A stretch of 64,000 nt of DNA from Bilophila wadsworthia ATCC 49260. GTDB lineage: Bacteria > Desulfobacterota > Desulfovibrionia > Desulfovibrionales > Desulfovibrionaceae. Below, piece after piece: positions 45,159 to 54,008 of the stretch. Numbering within the stretch: the stretch's first letter is position 1; each line of letters starts with the position of its first letter. The notes beneath the pieces are model-generated. The model made no database searches. It was not told the DNA's origin and saw only the letters and a program-made list of their open reading frames with translations. Position numbers and translations under genes: made by a program. Location of the stretch: the NCBI RefSeq assembly GCF_000701705.1, contig NZ_JNJP01000013.1:1-64000 (forward strand), in the 5' to 3' direction.

Positions 45159-45220
45159 CCACCTTTGTTTTATCCACAATCCGCGAATGGGGATTTCCCG
45201 CCAGACATAAGGAAACTCAC

Positions 45221-48200
45221 ATGCCTCATAAAGGCCCGCACATTTCCATTGCTCCTGATTTTGTCGTCAACCGCATTCTCCGCATCAATCTCGAAGACTT
45301 TGCCGACTGGCCGGAATCCGTGCGGCATCTGGCTACCGAAATCGCGGAAGAGTTGTTCCTTGTTGCATACAACCCCTTCGTGGATTCAGCCACGGTCAAG
45401 GCGAGTGTGAAGGAACGCTTCGATCGGGAAGTGTTTGCCCTGGCGCACCATTATGCGAACACCATAGGCGAAGGCATCACCCTGTTCTGGAGCGGGCATG
45501 AGGCGGAAGTCGCCTTCCGCAAGGAACTGGTCGAGCGCCTGGGCGCCTTCCTGCCGCCCGACGCTATTGTCACCCGTCCGAGCGCGCTGGTGGCCTGCGC
45601 CACGGACGCCACCGACTTGCGCATGGAACTTCCGCTCATGGTCGTGGAGCCCGCCAACGCGGAACAGGTGAGCGAACTGGTCAAGCTGGCCAATGAATTG
45701 AAGTTCGCGCTGATCCCGCGCGGCGGAGCGTCCGGGCTGACCGGCGGTTCGGTGCCCATGCGGCGGCGTTCCGTCATCGTCCGCACGACCCGGTTCACAA
45801 AGATGTCGCCGGTGGATCATGAAAACATGAGCGTAACGCTGGATGCCGGGGTGATCACGCAGGCGGCCATCGACGCCGTGGCGAAGGAAGGGTTCCTCTT
45901 TACCGTCGATCCTGCTTCAAAGACCGCTTCGACCATCGGCGGGAACGTTGCGGAAAACTCCGGCGGTCCGTTCGCCTTCGAATACGGGACGACGCTGGAC
46001 AACCTGCTTTCGTGGCGCATGGTGACGCCGACCGGCGAGATCATCAGCATTGAGCGCAAAAACCATCCCCGCCACAAGATTCTGCCTGACGAAGTGGCCG
46101 TGTTTGAGGTCAAGGACATCAGCGGCGGCGTGCGGAGCGTCGTGGAGCTGCACGGTTCCGAAATCCGTCTGCCGGGCCTCGGCAAGGACGTCACCAACAA
46201 GGCGCTCGGCGGCCTTCCGGGTATGCAGAAGGAAGGCGTGGACGGCATCATCACCGATGCGACCTTCATCGTGCACAAGAAACCCGCGCAGTCTCGGGTC
46301 ATGGTATTGGAATTTTACGGGCGCTCCATGCATCAGGCCGCCGTGGTCATCGGCCAGATCGTGGATCTGCGCAACCGCATCCGCGAGGAAGGCGATTACG
46401 CCCGTCTGTCGGCACTGGAAGAGTTCAACGCCAAGTATGTGCGCGCCATCGAGTACCAGAAGAAGTCGGACAAGCACGAAGGGATTCCCATTTCCGTCAT
46501 CATCATTCAGGTGGACGGCGACGAGCCGTACCTGCTGGAGAAGTGCGTTCAGGAAATCGTGGATATCGTGGCCCCGCACGACAACGTGGCGCTCCTCGTG
46601 GCGAAGGATGAGAAGGAAGCCGAACTTTTCTGGGAAGATCGCCACCGTCTTTCCGCCATCGCCCGCCGGACGTCCGGATTCAAGATCAACGAGGACGTGG
46701 TCATTCCCATGCAGCGCATCCCGGATTTCGCGCTGTTCCTCGAACAGCTCAATCTGGAATGCTCGGCTACCGCATACCGTCAGGCGTTGCAGGAGCTGGG
46801 GCGTCTGCCCGGCATGGCGCTGGAGGACAAGGATCTCAACCGCGAATTCGTCAATGTGACCCGCGTGGCGCAGGGCGGCGTCCCTTCCTCCGAGCTTTCC
46901 GACGAGGAAATGGAAGAACGCGCGGTGGAATTCCTCCGGCTCATGGCCGAGCGCTATGACCGCCTTGCCCCCAAGATCAAAAAAATCAGCGACAATATGC
47001 TTGTCGGCCGCGTTGTGGTGGCGAGCCACATGCACGCGGGCGACGGGAACTGTCACGTCAATATCCCCGTCAACTCCAATGACCTGCACATGCTTGAAAT
47101 CGCGGAAGAAGCCGCCATGCGGGTCATGGCCGAGGCGCAGGAAATGGGCGGGGCCGTTTCCGGTGAGCACGGCATCGGCATTACCAAGATCGCCTTCCTC
47201 GGGAAGGACAAGATGGACGCCATCCGGGAGTTCAAGAACCGGGTGGATCCGCGCGACGTATTCAACCCCGCCAAGCTCACGCAGCGTGAACTTCCCGTGC
47301 GTCCGTTCACCTTCTCCTTCAACCGCCTGATCGAAGACATCCGTCAGAGCGGCCTGCCGGATAAGGACCGGCTCATCAGCCTGCTTGCCTCCGTGCAGAT
47401 GTGCACCCGCTGCGGCAAATGCAAGCAGGTGTGCCCGATGATGTACCCGGAATGCTCTTACCATTTCCATCCTCGGAACAAGAACATGGTGCTTGGGGCG
47501 ATCATCGAAGCCATCTACTATTCGCAGATCAACAAGGGGCGGCCCGATCCGTCCATCCTTGCCGAACTGCGGGCCATGATGGAGCACTGCACGGGATGCG
47601 GCCGTTGTACGTCCGTTTGTCCCGTGAAGATCCCCTCCGCCGATGTGGCGTTGCAGCTCCGCGCCTTCCTTGATGAAGAAGGCGCGGGCGGGCATCCCCT
47701 TAAAAGTAAAGTACTGAATTGGCTGGTGCGGGATCCCGCGCACCGTATCCCTCAGGCTGTCAAGGCGGCGGCGCTGGGCCAGAGGATGCAGAACAGGATT
47801 ATCGGCGTTGTGCCGCAGGCCATCAAGAAGCGTTTGTATAACCCGCTGTTTTCAGGTAAAGGTCCGGAACCGGGGTATAGGAACCTGTATGAGGCGCTGC
47901 ATCTGGAACGCGGGAACATCTTTGTGCCCCGCTCCGGGGACGGTGCCCCGGTGCAGGAGAATACGGCGCTTAAAGAAGCGGTGTTGTATTTTCCCGGTTG
48001 CGGGGGAAGCCTGCTTTCCCGCACTATCGGCTTGTCAGCCTTAGGGCTGTTGCTGCGGACGGGCGTCGCTGTTATCCTGCCCGAAGCGCATTTGTGCTGC
48101 GGCTACCCGTTGCTGTCTTCGGGGGCCGACGCACAGTTCGCCTCCAACATGGCGCGGAACAAAAAGGCTTTGCAGGCGACCATCGCTTGCGCGACCAAGC

Positions 48201-48820
48201 GCGGCTTCCGGGTGACGCACATTGTCACGGCATGTGGTTCGTGCCGTGAAGGTATCGAACGCCTTGAGCCGTCGACGTTGCTTGGTGAAGGGGGCGGGGA
48301 ACTCGTGCATCTCGACGTGATGCAGTTTGTGCAGGGCCGGATGGACGCCAACCCCGATCTGTTCAAAGGTAACGTTCTGTATCATGCCTCCTGCCATCCC
48401 GAATGGGTCGGCGTCCACAAGGTAAAGGGCGTGCAGAAGCAGGCTGGCGCCATTGCCCGGCTGACCGGCGCGGCGATTGAAGTCTCGCCGGGGTGCTGCG
48501 GCGAATCGGGTATGGGGGCCATAGCGTCTCCGCTGGTGTACAATACGCTGCGCAAGCGGAAGATGGACGTTCTGGAAGCGGCTTTGGCCGACTATCCGGC
48601 GCAGAGCCCCATTCTCGTGGGATGCCCTTCCTGCAAGGTGGGCATTACGCGGAGCCTGATGGCCATGCATGAGCGCAGGCCCGTGCTGCATACGGTGGAA
48701 TGGCTGGCGACGCTGTTGTTCCGCGAGCGGTGGGGCGAAAAATGGATTCGGGTTTTTCGGCGCCGGATTGCGCCCAGTGCGGATGCGCAGGGCGTGCGGA
48801 TTGTCGAATTGGATGGATGA
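45221..48820 (+). CDS. FAD/iron-sulfur D-lactate dehydrogenase-like oxidoreductase (GlcD-GlcF fusion)
   Basis: 1199 residues from the ATG at 45221 with AAGGAAA upstream. The FAD-binding domain (about 130-330) contains PRGGASGLTGGSVPMRRRS and TIGGNVAENSGGP. The FAD-oxidase C-terminal domain (about 420-690) has HMHAGDGNCHVNIP and GEHGIGITK. Two ferredoxin motifs follow, CTRCGKCKQVCP and CTGCGRCTSVCP. Then two CCG domains (CCGYPLLSSG, ASCHPEW, CCGESGMG, GCPSCKVG) end the chain. One polypeptide combines flavin and Fe-S subunits, as found in Desulfovibrio. Oxidises D-lactate or another 2-hydroxyacid and passes electrons to the membrane pool. The donor is inferred. Confidence 0.88.
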   Translation: MPHKGPHISIAPDFVVNRILRINLEDFADWPESVRHLATEIAEELFLVAYNPFVDSATVKASVKERFDREVFALAHHYANTIGEGITLFWSGHEAEVAFRKELVERLGAFLPPDAIVTRPSALVACATDATDLRMELPLMVVEPANAEQVSELVKLANELKFALIPRGGASGLTGGSVPMRRRSVIVRTTRFTKMSPVDHENMSVTLDAGVITQAAIDAVAKEGFLFTVDPASKTASTIGGNVAENSGGPFAFEYGTTLDNLLSWRMVTPTGEIISIERKNHPRHKILPDEVAVFEVKDISGGVRSVVELHGSEIRLPGLGKDVTNKALGGLPGMQKEGVDGIITDATFIVHKKPAQSRVMVLEFYGRSMHQAAVVIGQIVDLRNRIREEGDYARLSALEEFNAKYVRAIEYQKKSDKHEGIPISVIIIQVDGDEPYLLEKCVQEIVDIVAPHDNVALLVAKDEKEAELFWEDRHRLSAIARRTSGFKINEDVVIPMQRIPDFALFLEQLNLECSATAYRQALQELGRLPGMALEDKDLNREFVNVTRVAQGGVPSSELSDEEMEERAVEFLRLMAERYDRLAPKIKKISDNMLVGRVVVASHMHAGDGNCHVNIPVNSNDLHMLEIAEEAAMRVMAEAQEMGGAVSGEHGIGITKIAFLGKDKMDAIREFKNRVDPRDVFNPAKLTQRELPVRPFTFSFNRLIEDIRQSGLPDKDRLISLLASVQMCTRCGKCKQVCPMMYPECSYHFHPRNKNMVLGAIIEAIYYSQINKGRPDPSILAELRAMMEHCTGCGRCTSVCPVKIPSADVALQLRAFLDEEGAGGHPLKSKVLNWLVRDPAHRIPQAVKAAALGQRMQNRIIGVVPQAIKKRLYNPLFSGKGPEPGYRNLYEALHLERGNIFVPRSGDGAPVQENTALKEAVLYFPGCGGSLLSRTIGLSALGLLLRTGVAVILPEAHLCCGYPLLSSGADAQFASNMARNKKALQATIACATKRGFRVTHIVTACGSCREGIERLEPSTLLGEGGGELVHLDVMQFVQGRMDANPDLFKGNVLYHASCHPEWVGVHKVKGVQKQAGAIARLTGAAIEVSPGCCGESGMGAIASPLVYNTLRKRKMDVLEAALADYPAQSPILVGCPSCKVGITRSLMAMHERRPVLHTVEWLATLLFRERWGEKWIRVFRRRIAPSADAQGVRIVELDG

Positions 48821-48925
48821 CCTCCCTTCGGAGGTTCCGGACGCGGCAGGACAAGGGGGCTCGTTCGGGACAGGTGCGACGGGGTAGCTCGGATTTGGTG
48901 ATTTGAAACAAGGAGTGCCTTACAC

Positions 48926-49777
48926 ATGCCAACCACGATCCTGCATAAGGAATCGTTGATTCCTGGTCGAACGAGTAAACTGGTGCTGGATGCGCCGCAG
49001 ATTGCCGCCACGGCGAAACCGGGGCACTTTGTCATGCTGCGCGTCAACGAGCAGGGGGAGCGCTTCCCTCTGACCATCGCTGATACGGATCCGGAAAAGG
49101 GAACGATCACCATCGTCTATCTGGTGATGGGCAAATCGACGATGATGCTGGAAGCGCTTTCCGAAGGCGACAGCATTCTTGACGTCGCTGGCCCGCTCGG
49201 GAAAGCCACGCATATCGTCAAGGGCGACAGCGTGATCTGTGTCGGTGGCGGCACGGGCATCGCCGCGATGCACCATATCGCCAAGGGCCACCACAAGGCC
49301 GGCAACTACGTGATCGCCATCATCGGCGCGCGCAGCAAGGATTTGCTCCTGTTTGAGAACGAACTGAAATCCTTCTGTGACGAAGTGCTCATTTCGACGG
49401 ACGACGGAAGCTATGGGCACAAGGGGTTTGTGACCGATCTGCTGAAGGACCGCCTTGAAAAAGACAAGAAGGTTCAGGAAGTCGTTGCCGTGGGTCCGGT
49501 GCCCATGATGCAAGCCGTAGCGGGCACGACGCTGCCCTTCGGCGTGGCCACGACCGTCAGCTTGAACTCGCTTATGGTGGACGGCATCGGGATGTGCGGC
49601 GCGTGCCGCGTGACAGTTGACGGGGAAACCAAGTTTACCTGTGTCGACGGCCCGGAATTTGATGGGCACAAAGTGGACTTCGCCGAACTGCGTCAGCGCT
49701 TGTCCGCCTTCCGGTCTCAGGAAAAGCAATCCATCGAACATCACGAGCACAGGTGCAGCTGCCATGACAAACACTGA
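48926..49777 (+). CDS. nfnA: NfnA, small subunit of NADH-dependent ferredoxin:NADP oxidoreductase (sulfide dehydrogenase beta)
   Basis: 283 residues. FAD-binding barrel (ERFPLTIADTDPEKGTITIV), NAD-binding GGGTGIAAMHHIAK, and a C-terminal [2Fe-2S] site in GIGMCGACRVTVDG...CVDGPEFDGH. These are the features of NfnA/SudB. It carries the bifurcating or NADH-side flavin of NfnAB and works with the large subunit encoded immediately downstream (14-bp overlap). Confidence 0.92.
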   Translation: MPTTILHKESLIPGRTSKLVLDAPQIAATAKPGHFVMLRVNEQGERFPLTIADTDPEKGTITIVYLVMGKSTMMLEALSEGDSILDVAGPLGKATHIVKGDSVICVGGGTGIAAMHHIAKGHHKAGNYVIAIIGARSKDLLLFENELKSFCDEVLISTDDGSYGHKGFVTDLLKDRLEKDKKVQEVVAVGPVPMMQAVAGTTLPFGVATTVSLNSLMVDGIGMCGACRVTVDGETKFTCVDGPEFDGHKVDFAELRQRLSAFRSQEKQSIEHHEHRCSCHDKH

Positions 49778-51188
49778 GAATGTGAAGAAACCCGCCAAAA
49801 CGCCCCGCGTCGACATGCCCTGCCAGCCCGCTGCTGTGCGGGCGCACAACTTCAAGGAAGTCGCACTCGGCTACTCGTTGGAACAGGCGCAGCTTGAAGC
49901 CAGCCGTTGCCTCCAGTGCAAAAATCCGCGCTGCCGTCAGGGGTGTCCGGTTGAAGTCCGTATTCCCGAATTCATCGCTCAGGTCGTCAAGGGTGACATA
50001 GCGGAAGCCTACCGTATCCTGAAGAGCACCAACAGCCTTCCCGCCGTGTGCGGCCGTGTGTGCCCGCAGGAAAACCAGTGTGAAGGCAAGTGCATCCTGG
50101 GCGTCAAGGGCGAGCCGGTGGCTATTGGCCGTCTGGAACGCTTTGTCGCCGACAATGCCATGCATGATCCCTGCGTGGGCGTGTCCGATAACGACGCTTG
50201 CGCCGTCACCAATCCGGATTTGAAGGTTGCCTGTATCGGCTCCGGCCCGTCTTCCATCACTGTCGCGGGATACCTCGCCGCGCGCGGGATCAAGGTAACG
50301 GTGTTTGAAGCGCTCCATGAAGCGGGCGGGGTGCTTATCTACGGCATCCCGGCCTTCCGTCTGCCCAAGGATGTCGTGGCTGCGGAACTTGATGGCCTGC
50401 GCCAGAACAACGTTGAGTTCCGTACCAACTGGGTCGGCGGCCGGACGGTTTCCGTTCAGCAGTTGTTCGATGAGGGCTACAAGGCCGTGTTCATCGGCGT
50501 GGGGGCGGGTCTGCCTCAATTCCTCGGTATTCCCGGAGAAAACCTCATCGGCGTGTTTTCCGCCAACGAGTACCTGACCCGCGTGAACCTCGGGCGCGCC
50601 TATGATTTCCCCAATTTTGACACGCCGACCTATCCCGGCAAGCATGTGACGGTATTTGGCGCCGGGAACGTGGCGATGGACGCCGCGCGTACGGCTCTGC
50701 GCCTCGGGGCGGAAAGTTCCACAATCATTTATCGCCGCTCGCGCGCTGAAATGCCCGCGCGTCATGAAGAGATCGAACACGCGGAAGAGGAAGGCGTGAA
50801 GCTTTTCGAGCTGGTGGGGCCGTTGCACTTCAACGCCAGCGAGAGCGGCGTTCTGAAGTCCGTGACCTTGCAGCGTATGGCGCTTGGTGAGCCCGATGCC
50901 TCCGGACGTCGCCGTCCTATGCCGATTGAAGGGGAGGTTTTTGAGCACGAGACGGATCTCGCGGTTGTAGCCGTGGGGACGCGCTCCAACCCGATCCTGC
51001 TTGAAGCGACGCCTGGACTCGAACTCAACAAGCGCGGCTACATCGTCGTCAATGAAGAGACGGGCGAAACGTCCATTCCGAACGTCTTCGCTGGCGGCGA
51101 TATTGTGACTGGTGCGGCCACGGTTATTTTGGCCATGGGAGCCGGGCGCAAGGCCGCTCAGGAGATCGCCAAGCGTCTGCTCGGCTGA
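49764..51188 (+). CDS. nfnB: NfnB, large subunit of NADH-dependent ferredoxin:NADP oxidoreductase
   Basis: 474 residues from the ATG at 49764, overlapping nfnA by 14 bp. Two [4Fe-4S] clusters are bound by N-terminal CLQCKNPRCRQGCP and CGRVCPQENQCEGKC. A FAD GxGPSS loop (CIGSGPSSITVAGYLAARG) and a second NADP-binding GAGNVAMDAARTAL follow, and it ends with the FAD-binding NVFAGGDIVTGAATVI. This is the GltD/NfnB layout. NfnAB couples NADH and reduced ferredoxin oxidation to NADP reduction (reversible bifurcation) in the cytoplasm. Confidence 0.93.
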   Translation: MTNTENVKKPAKTPRVDMPCQPAAVRAHNFKEVALGYSLEQAQLEASRCLQCKNPRCRQGCPVEVRIPEFIAQVVKGDIAEAYRILKSTNSLPAVCGRVCPQENQCEGKCILGVKGEPVAIGRLERFVADNAMHDPCVGVSDNDACAVTNPDLKVACIGSGPSSITVAGYLAARGIKVTVFEALHEAGGVLIYGIPAFRLPKDVVAAELDGLRQNNVEFRTNWVGGRTVSVQQLFDEGYKAVFIGVGAGLPQFLGIPGENLIGVFSANEYLTRVNLGRAYDFPNFDTPTYPGKHVTVFGAGNVAMDAARTALRLGAESSTIIYRRSRAEMPARHEEIEHAEEEGVKLFELVGPLHFNASESGVLKSVTLQRMALGEPDASGRRRPMPIEGEVFEHETDLAVVAVGTRSNPILLEATPGLELNKRGYIVVNEETGETSIPNVFAGGDIVTGAATVILAMGAGRKAAQEIAKRLLG

Positions 51189-51211
51189 TGTCTTTTCACG
51201 AGCCGTATTGT

Positions 51212-51239
51212 AAAGGGAAGGTTTCGGCCTTCCCTTTTT
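51212..51239 (+). terminator. Rho-independent terminator of nfnAB
   Basis: AAAGGGAAGG and CCTTCCCTTT form a 10-bp stem with loop TTTCGG, followed by TTTTT. Confidence 0.88.
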
Positions 51240-51322
51240 CTGTTTATTCTGTCAATCGGTTCAGGAAACAGGAGAAATCGGAGTGTACTCCTGAAAAGCG
51301 GAGAAGCGATATTACTCTATAC

Positions 51323-51351
51323 TTGACAAAGAATTTCAATATCATTATTTC
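51323..51351 (+). promoter_or_regulatory. Promoter with a Fur-box-like sequence before the Cys-rich membrane protein
   Basis: TTGACA (51323-51328) is followed after 17 nt by the weak -10 TATTTC. Overlapping it, GAATTTCAATATCATTATT (51331-51349) matches 11 of 19 positions of the Fur consensus. The AT-rich stretch contrasts with its surroundings. The placement fits iron-responsive control of the gene behind it. Confidence 0.45.
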
Positions 51352-51407
51352 TTTTACTAACGAATGTGCAGCTGCACATCTCCTTGAGAAGGATTGGAGG
51401 CAACTCG

Positions 51408-51551
51408 ATGGATATACAGCTTGTTATTGTGAGCCTTATTGTTTTGGCTGCAGTGGGGTATATGGTCTGGCGCGCAAAGAAAGCTCGAAAGGGTCAGTGC
51501 TCTTGCGGATGTGGCGGTTGCGGAAAGAGCTGCAAGCCGAAGACGCTTTAA
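51408..51551 (+). CDS. FeoB-associated Cys-rich membrane protein
   Basis: 47 residues from the ATG at 51408, which has GGAGG 8 nt upstream. One membrane helix (LVIVSLIVLAAVGYMVW) is followed by a basic stretch, RAKKARKG, and a cysteine cluster, QCSCGCGGCGKSC. This is the pattern of FeoB-associated proteins, normally found beside feoAB and thought to help ferrous iron uptake. Here no feo gene is adjacent; it stands alone with its own iron-box-like promoter. Confidence 0.78.
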   Translation: MDIQLVIVSLIVLAAVGYMVWRAKKARKGQCSCGCGGCGKSCKPKTL

Positions 51552-51683
51552 GCCGTCAAAAGGAATATATTATTTTGGGGGATACGCTCTGATAAAAATG
51601 TAATGAACGCTTATCGCTTCGTATAGGGCTATCCTATTTCCCAGTGTGTGGCGCTGTGCAGAAGAGATTTTGGCGAAAATGCA

Positions 51684-51717
51684 AACGCCCTGCAACAACG
51701 ATCTGTTGCAGGGCGTT
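51684..51717 (+). terminator. Hairpin terminator downstream of the Cys-rich membrane protein
   Basis: A perfect 14-bp stem (AACGCCCTGCAACA and complement) with a 6-nt loop, followed by CTTGTTG. It could serve either direction. Confidence 0.7.
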
Positions 51718-51783
51718 CTTGTTGTGTAAGGCGGCGTCTCCTCCGTCCTTTCTCATGATTTCCTCTTTGGAATCGCGTCACCG

Positions 51784-51912
51784 CAAGGGCAATCCGTGCC
51801 AGAAAAACTGTGAACAGACTTCGATAAGCACACATTGGGGGAAAGGGAGGATTGGGGCGCATAAACAGGTTTGGGGAAGGAGAACTTTTCTCCAGAAAAA
51901 TTCTCCTTCCCC
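51784..51912. repeat. Intergenic repeat copy B (129 bp, terminal hairpin)
   Basis: Partner of 43958-44088. The terminal stem is GGGGAAGGAGAA/TTCTCCTTCCCC (51873-51884 and 51901-51912), and the loop again contains TTTCTCCAGA. One base pair differs in both arms relative to copy A (G-C there, A-T here), so the pairing is kept. Confidence 0.75.
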
Positions 51913-51939
51913 ATCCCATGCTTTCAAAGCTAGTCCGCT

Positions 51940-53271
51940 TTAACGTTCGGCCCCGGCGGCATCAAGCCGATCGGTAATGGTGTTTTTGATCCACTTGGGA
52001 TCCAGCCAGTCAAGCGGCTGTACCTGGATGCCGTGCATGAGGATGCCGAAGTGCAGATGATCGCCGCCCGCAAGGCCGGTTGTACCGGTAAGTCCGATGA
52101 TGTCTCCCTTTTTTACCGTAGCGCCGACGTTCGTCTGGATTTCACTCATATGGGAGTAGAGGGACTGCAAGCCAAGCCCGTGGTCGATGATGACGAGGTT
52201 GCCGAAAATACCGAGGGGCTCCGCAAAAACGACCTTGCCGTCATTCGCTGCGGGAATCGGCGCGTGGGCCACGGAAGCGAGATCCTGCCCCATATGCGTC
52301 TGCTCGTCGATTTTCGTCCCATTGTGCATATACGTGCGCTGATCGCCAAAAGACGCTTTGGAGGCCGACCCCGGCAGGCGCTTGAAAGCGCCGCTCCACA
52401 ACATGGTGGGAGAGGTATTTTTACCGATTTCCAACAATTTTTTCTCATTGGAAATGCGCACTTCGTTGTTGATCTTCACATACCGTTCAAGGTTTGAGAT
52501 GTCATCAGGAACCAGTTCTTTAAAAACATCCTCTTTGCTGTTCAGGAAATTGTCGCTGATATTGAGGGTATCCTTGCGGAAATTTCGTTCCCCGGCGTTG
52601 ACGAGGACCCTGTTCCGGGATTCGTTCCCGGCAAGATCCCGGGTGAGCAGTTCCGGCGTAAATTTTCCCTTTGGGGTGTCCAGCGGGAAGGGGAAGAAGC
52701 AGTAGTACAGGCCGTTCGGCTGAAGGAAGGCCGGGAAGAACTGCTCGCCAAGCTGGACGCCGGTCATGCTGGCGTCTTCCGAAACGCTGTAGGCTATGGC
52801 TGTCACGCTGCCGCGGCGCAGGGCGGGGACCGTCGTTTTAATGCGGACCTTGGGCGGCTGCGTGTCCAATTGCATATTCCACTTGCGCGTGGTCCCGTTC
52901 CCCTTGCCGAAGCTCATGAGGGAATTGTCCCGCGCCGTGATTTCCAGTTCAAAGGCACCGTCCCGCAGGCCCGCGTTCTTGAGGTTGAACGAAGTCGTTT
53001 GAACGGGGGCCGGCTCGCTGAATACTTTATCGAGAATAACCAGAGACTGATTATTGCGGTGGATGGTGACGACAACGGAGCGGACCCCGGATTTGGCGTC
53101 CGCAAGTTTGAGAGTGATCTCCTGCGTCGGCGAGATCCGCCCGGTATCGGGCGTCATGGTGACTTCAGGCCCGTCAAGGTCGTCCAGAAAGAGATAAATG
53201 CAAAAACCTAAGGCAGCTAGAATGAGCGTTACAAAGCCATAGCTGATGGTATTACGAATGATGCGACCCAT
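51940..53271 (-). CDS. M23-family peptidoglycan endopeptidase with membrane anchor
   Basis: 443 residues. N-terminal membrane span (TISYGFVTLILAALGFCIYL). The middle (about 35-280) is beta-rich with Ig-like character, and the C-terminal LytM/M23 domain (about 320-425) has zinc ligands in HMGQDLAS, LYSHMSEI and HLHFGIL. Expected to hydrolyse peptide cross-links or to activate amidases in the periplasm. It lies 62 bp after a CBS-domain gene on the same strand. Confidence 0.88.
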   Translation of the reverse strand: MGRIIRNTISYGFVTLILAALGFCIYLFLDDLDGPEVTMTPDTGRISPTQEITLKLADAKSGVRSVVVTIHRNNQSLVILDKVFSEPAPVQTTSFNLKNAGLRDGAFELEITARDNSLMSFGKGNGTTRKWNMQLDTQPPKVRIKTTVPALRRGSVTAIAYSVSEDASMTGVQLGEQFFPAFLQPNGLYYCFFPFPLDTPKGKFTPELLTRDLAGNESRNRVLVNAGERNFRKDTLNISDNFLNSKEDVFKELVPDDISNLERYVKINNEVRISNEKKLLEIGKNTSPTMLWSGAFKRLPGSASKASFGDQRTYMHNGTKIDEQTHMGQDLASVAHAPIPAANDGKVVFAEPLGIFGNLVIIDHGLGLQSLYSHMSEIQTNVGATVKKGDIIGLTGTTGLAGGDHLHFGILMHGIQVQPLDWLDPKWIKNTITDRLDAAGAER

Positions 53272-53333
53272 TTTTTTTCCTTAAAGCGCGCTCGGTGATG
53301 AAGGGGGCTCCAGCGGTTTGATGTAATGGAAGA

Positions 53334-53756
53334 TCAGGCGTCGTGCAGCAGCGCGATGGCCAGACGCAGGAAATCTGCTTCGGTAATGATGCCAACGAGT
53401 TTGTTGTCCCCATCGAGGACGGGCAAACAGCCGTACTTGTTCCGGTAGAGGATCTCCGCCGCTTCCCGGAGAAGGGTATCGGGCGCAACGGTCCTGACGT
53501 CGGTTTGCATGATGTCGCCGACCAAAATAGAGGATTCGATTTCTTCTTGCTCTTCCCGGTTGATTTCCGCAAGATGTGATACCGCATAGCCGAGGAGATC
53601 CCGGTGCGTGAGCAGGCCGACGAAACGGTCTCCATCTTCAGTCACGGGAATGTGGCGGATCTTGGCAAGCTGCATAAGGGAACACACGTCTTGAAGGGTG
53701 TCCGTACGTCGAAGCGTAAACACTCTGCTCGTCATCAGGTCACTGACATAAATCAT
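53334..53756 (-). CDS. Two-CBS-domain protein
   Basis: 140 residues from the ATG at 53756 (MIYVSDLMTSRVFTLRRTDT), with GGAG 10 nt upstream. Two CBS units (HIPVTEDGDRFVGLLTHRD and CLPVLDGDNKLVGIITEAD) form one Bateman module, which in the family binds adenosyl ligands. No catalytic domain is attached. It may sense energy or SAM state and regulate a partner. Confidence 0.85.
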   Translation of the reverse strand: MIYVSDLMTSRVFTLRRTDTLQDVCSLMQLAKIRHIPVTEDGDRFVGLLTHRDLLGYAVSHLAEINREEQEEIESSILVGDIMQTDVRTVAPDTLLREAAEILYRNKYGCLPVLDGDNKLVGIITEADFLRLAIALLHDA

Positions 53757-54008
53757 ATTTGTTCTCCATAAAAAGGTGCAGCATGGTCCGGCAGAATGGT
53801 GAGGATTCGTCGAAGCGCGAATCAAGGGGCCGTGCAAAATACCTGTTTGAGGCGGTGGCGGGAGCTTGCATTCTTACGCAAGACGGTCATACTGTAAGAA
53901 AGCATTTTCGCACAGGGAAAGCGTCTAGGCAAGTGTCGGCCAACGCCTTCCGGTATGCTTTTGGAAGCCGTTCGGCGGATACTCGCAGTATTTTTTACTG
54001 GAACATTC

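Larger units (their letters stand above)
51552..51939. other. Intergenic region between Cys-rich membrane protein and M23 peptidase
   Basis: 388 bp between convergent genes. It contains the terminator at 51684-51717 and the second copy of the intergenic repeat (51784-51912). No further gene was recognised. Confidence 0.6.

Noticed and set aside
45119..45220. Extension of the lactate dehydrogenase-like frame upstream of 45221
   Set aside because: It contains the predicted promoter and lacks a ribosome-binding site. The ATG at 45221 has AAGGAAA.
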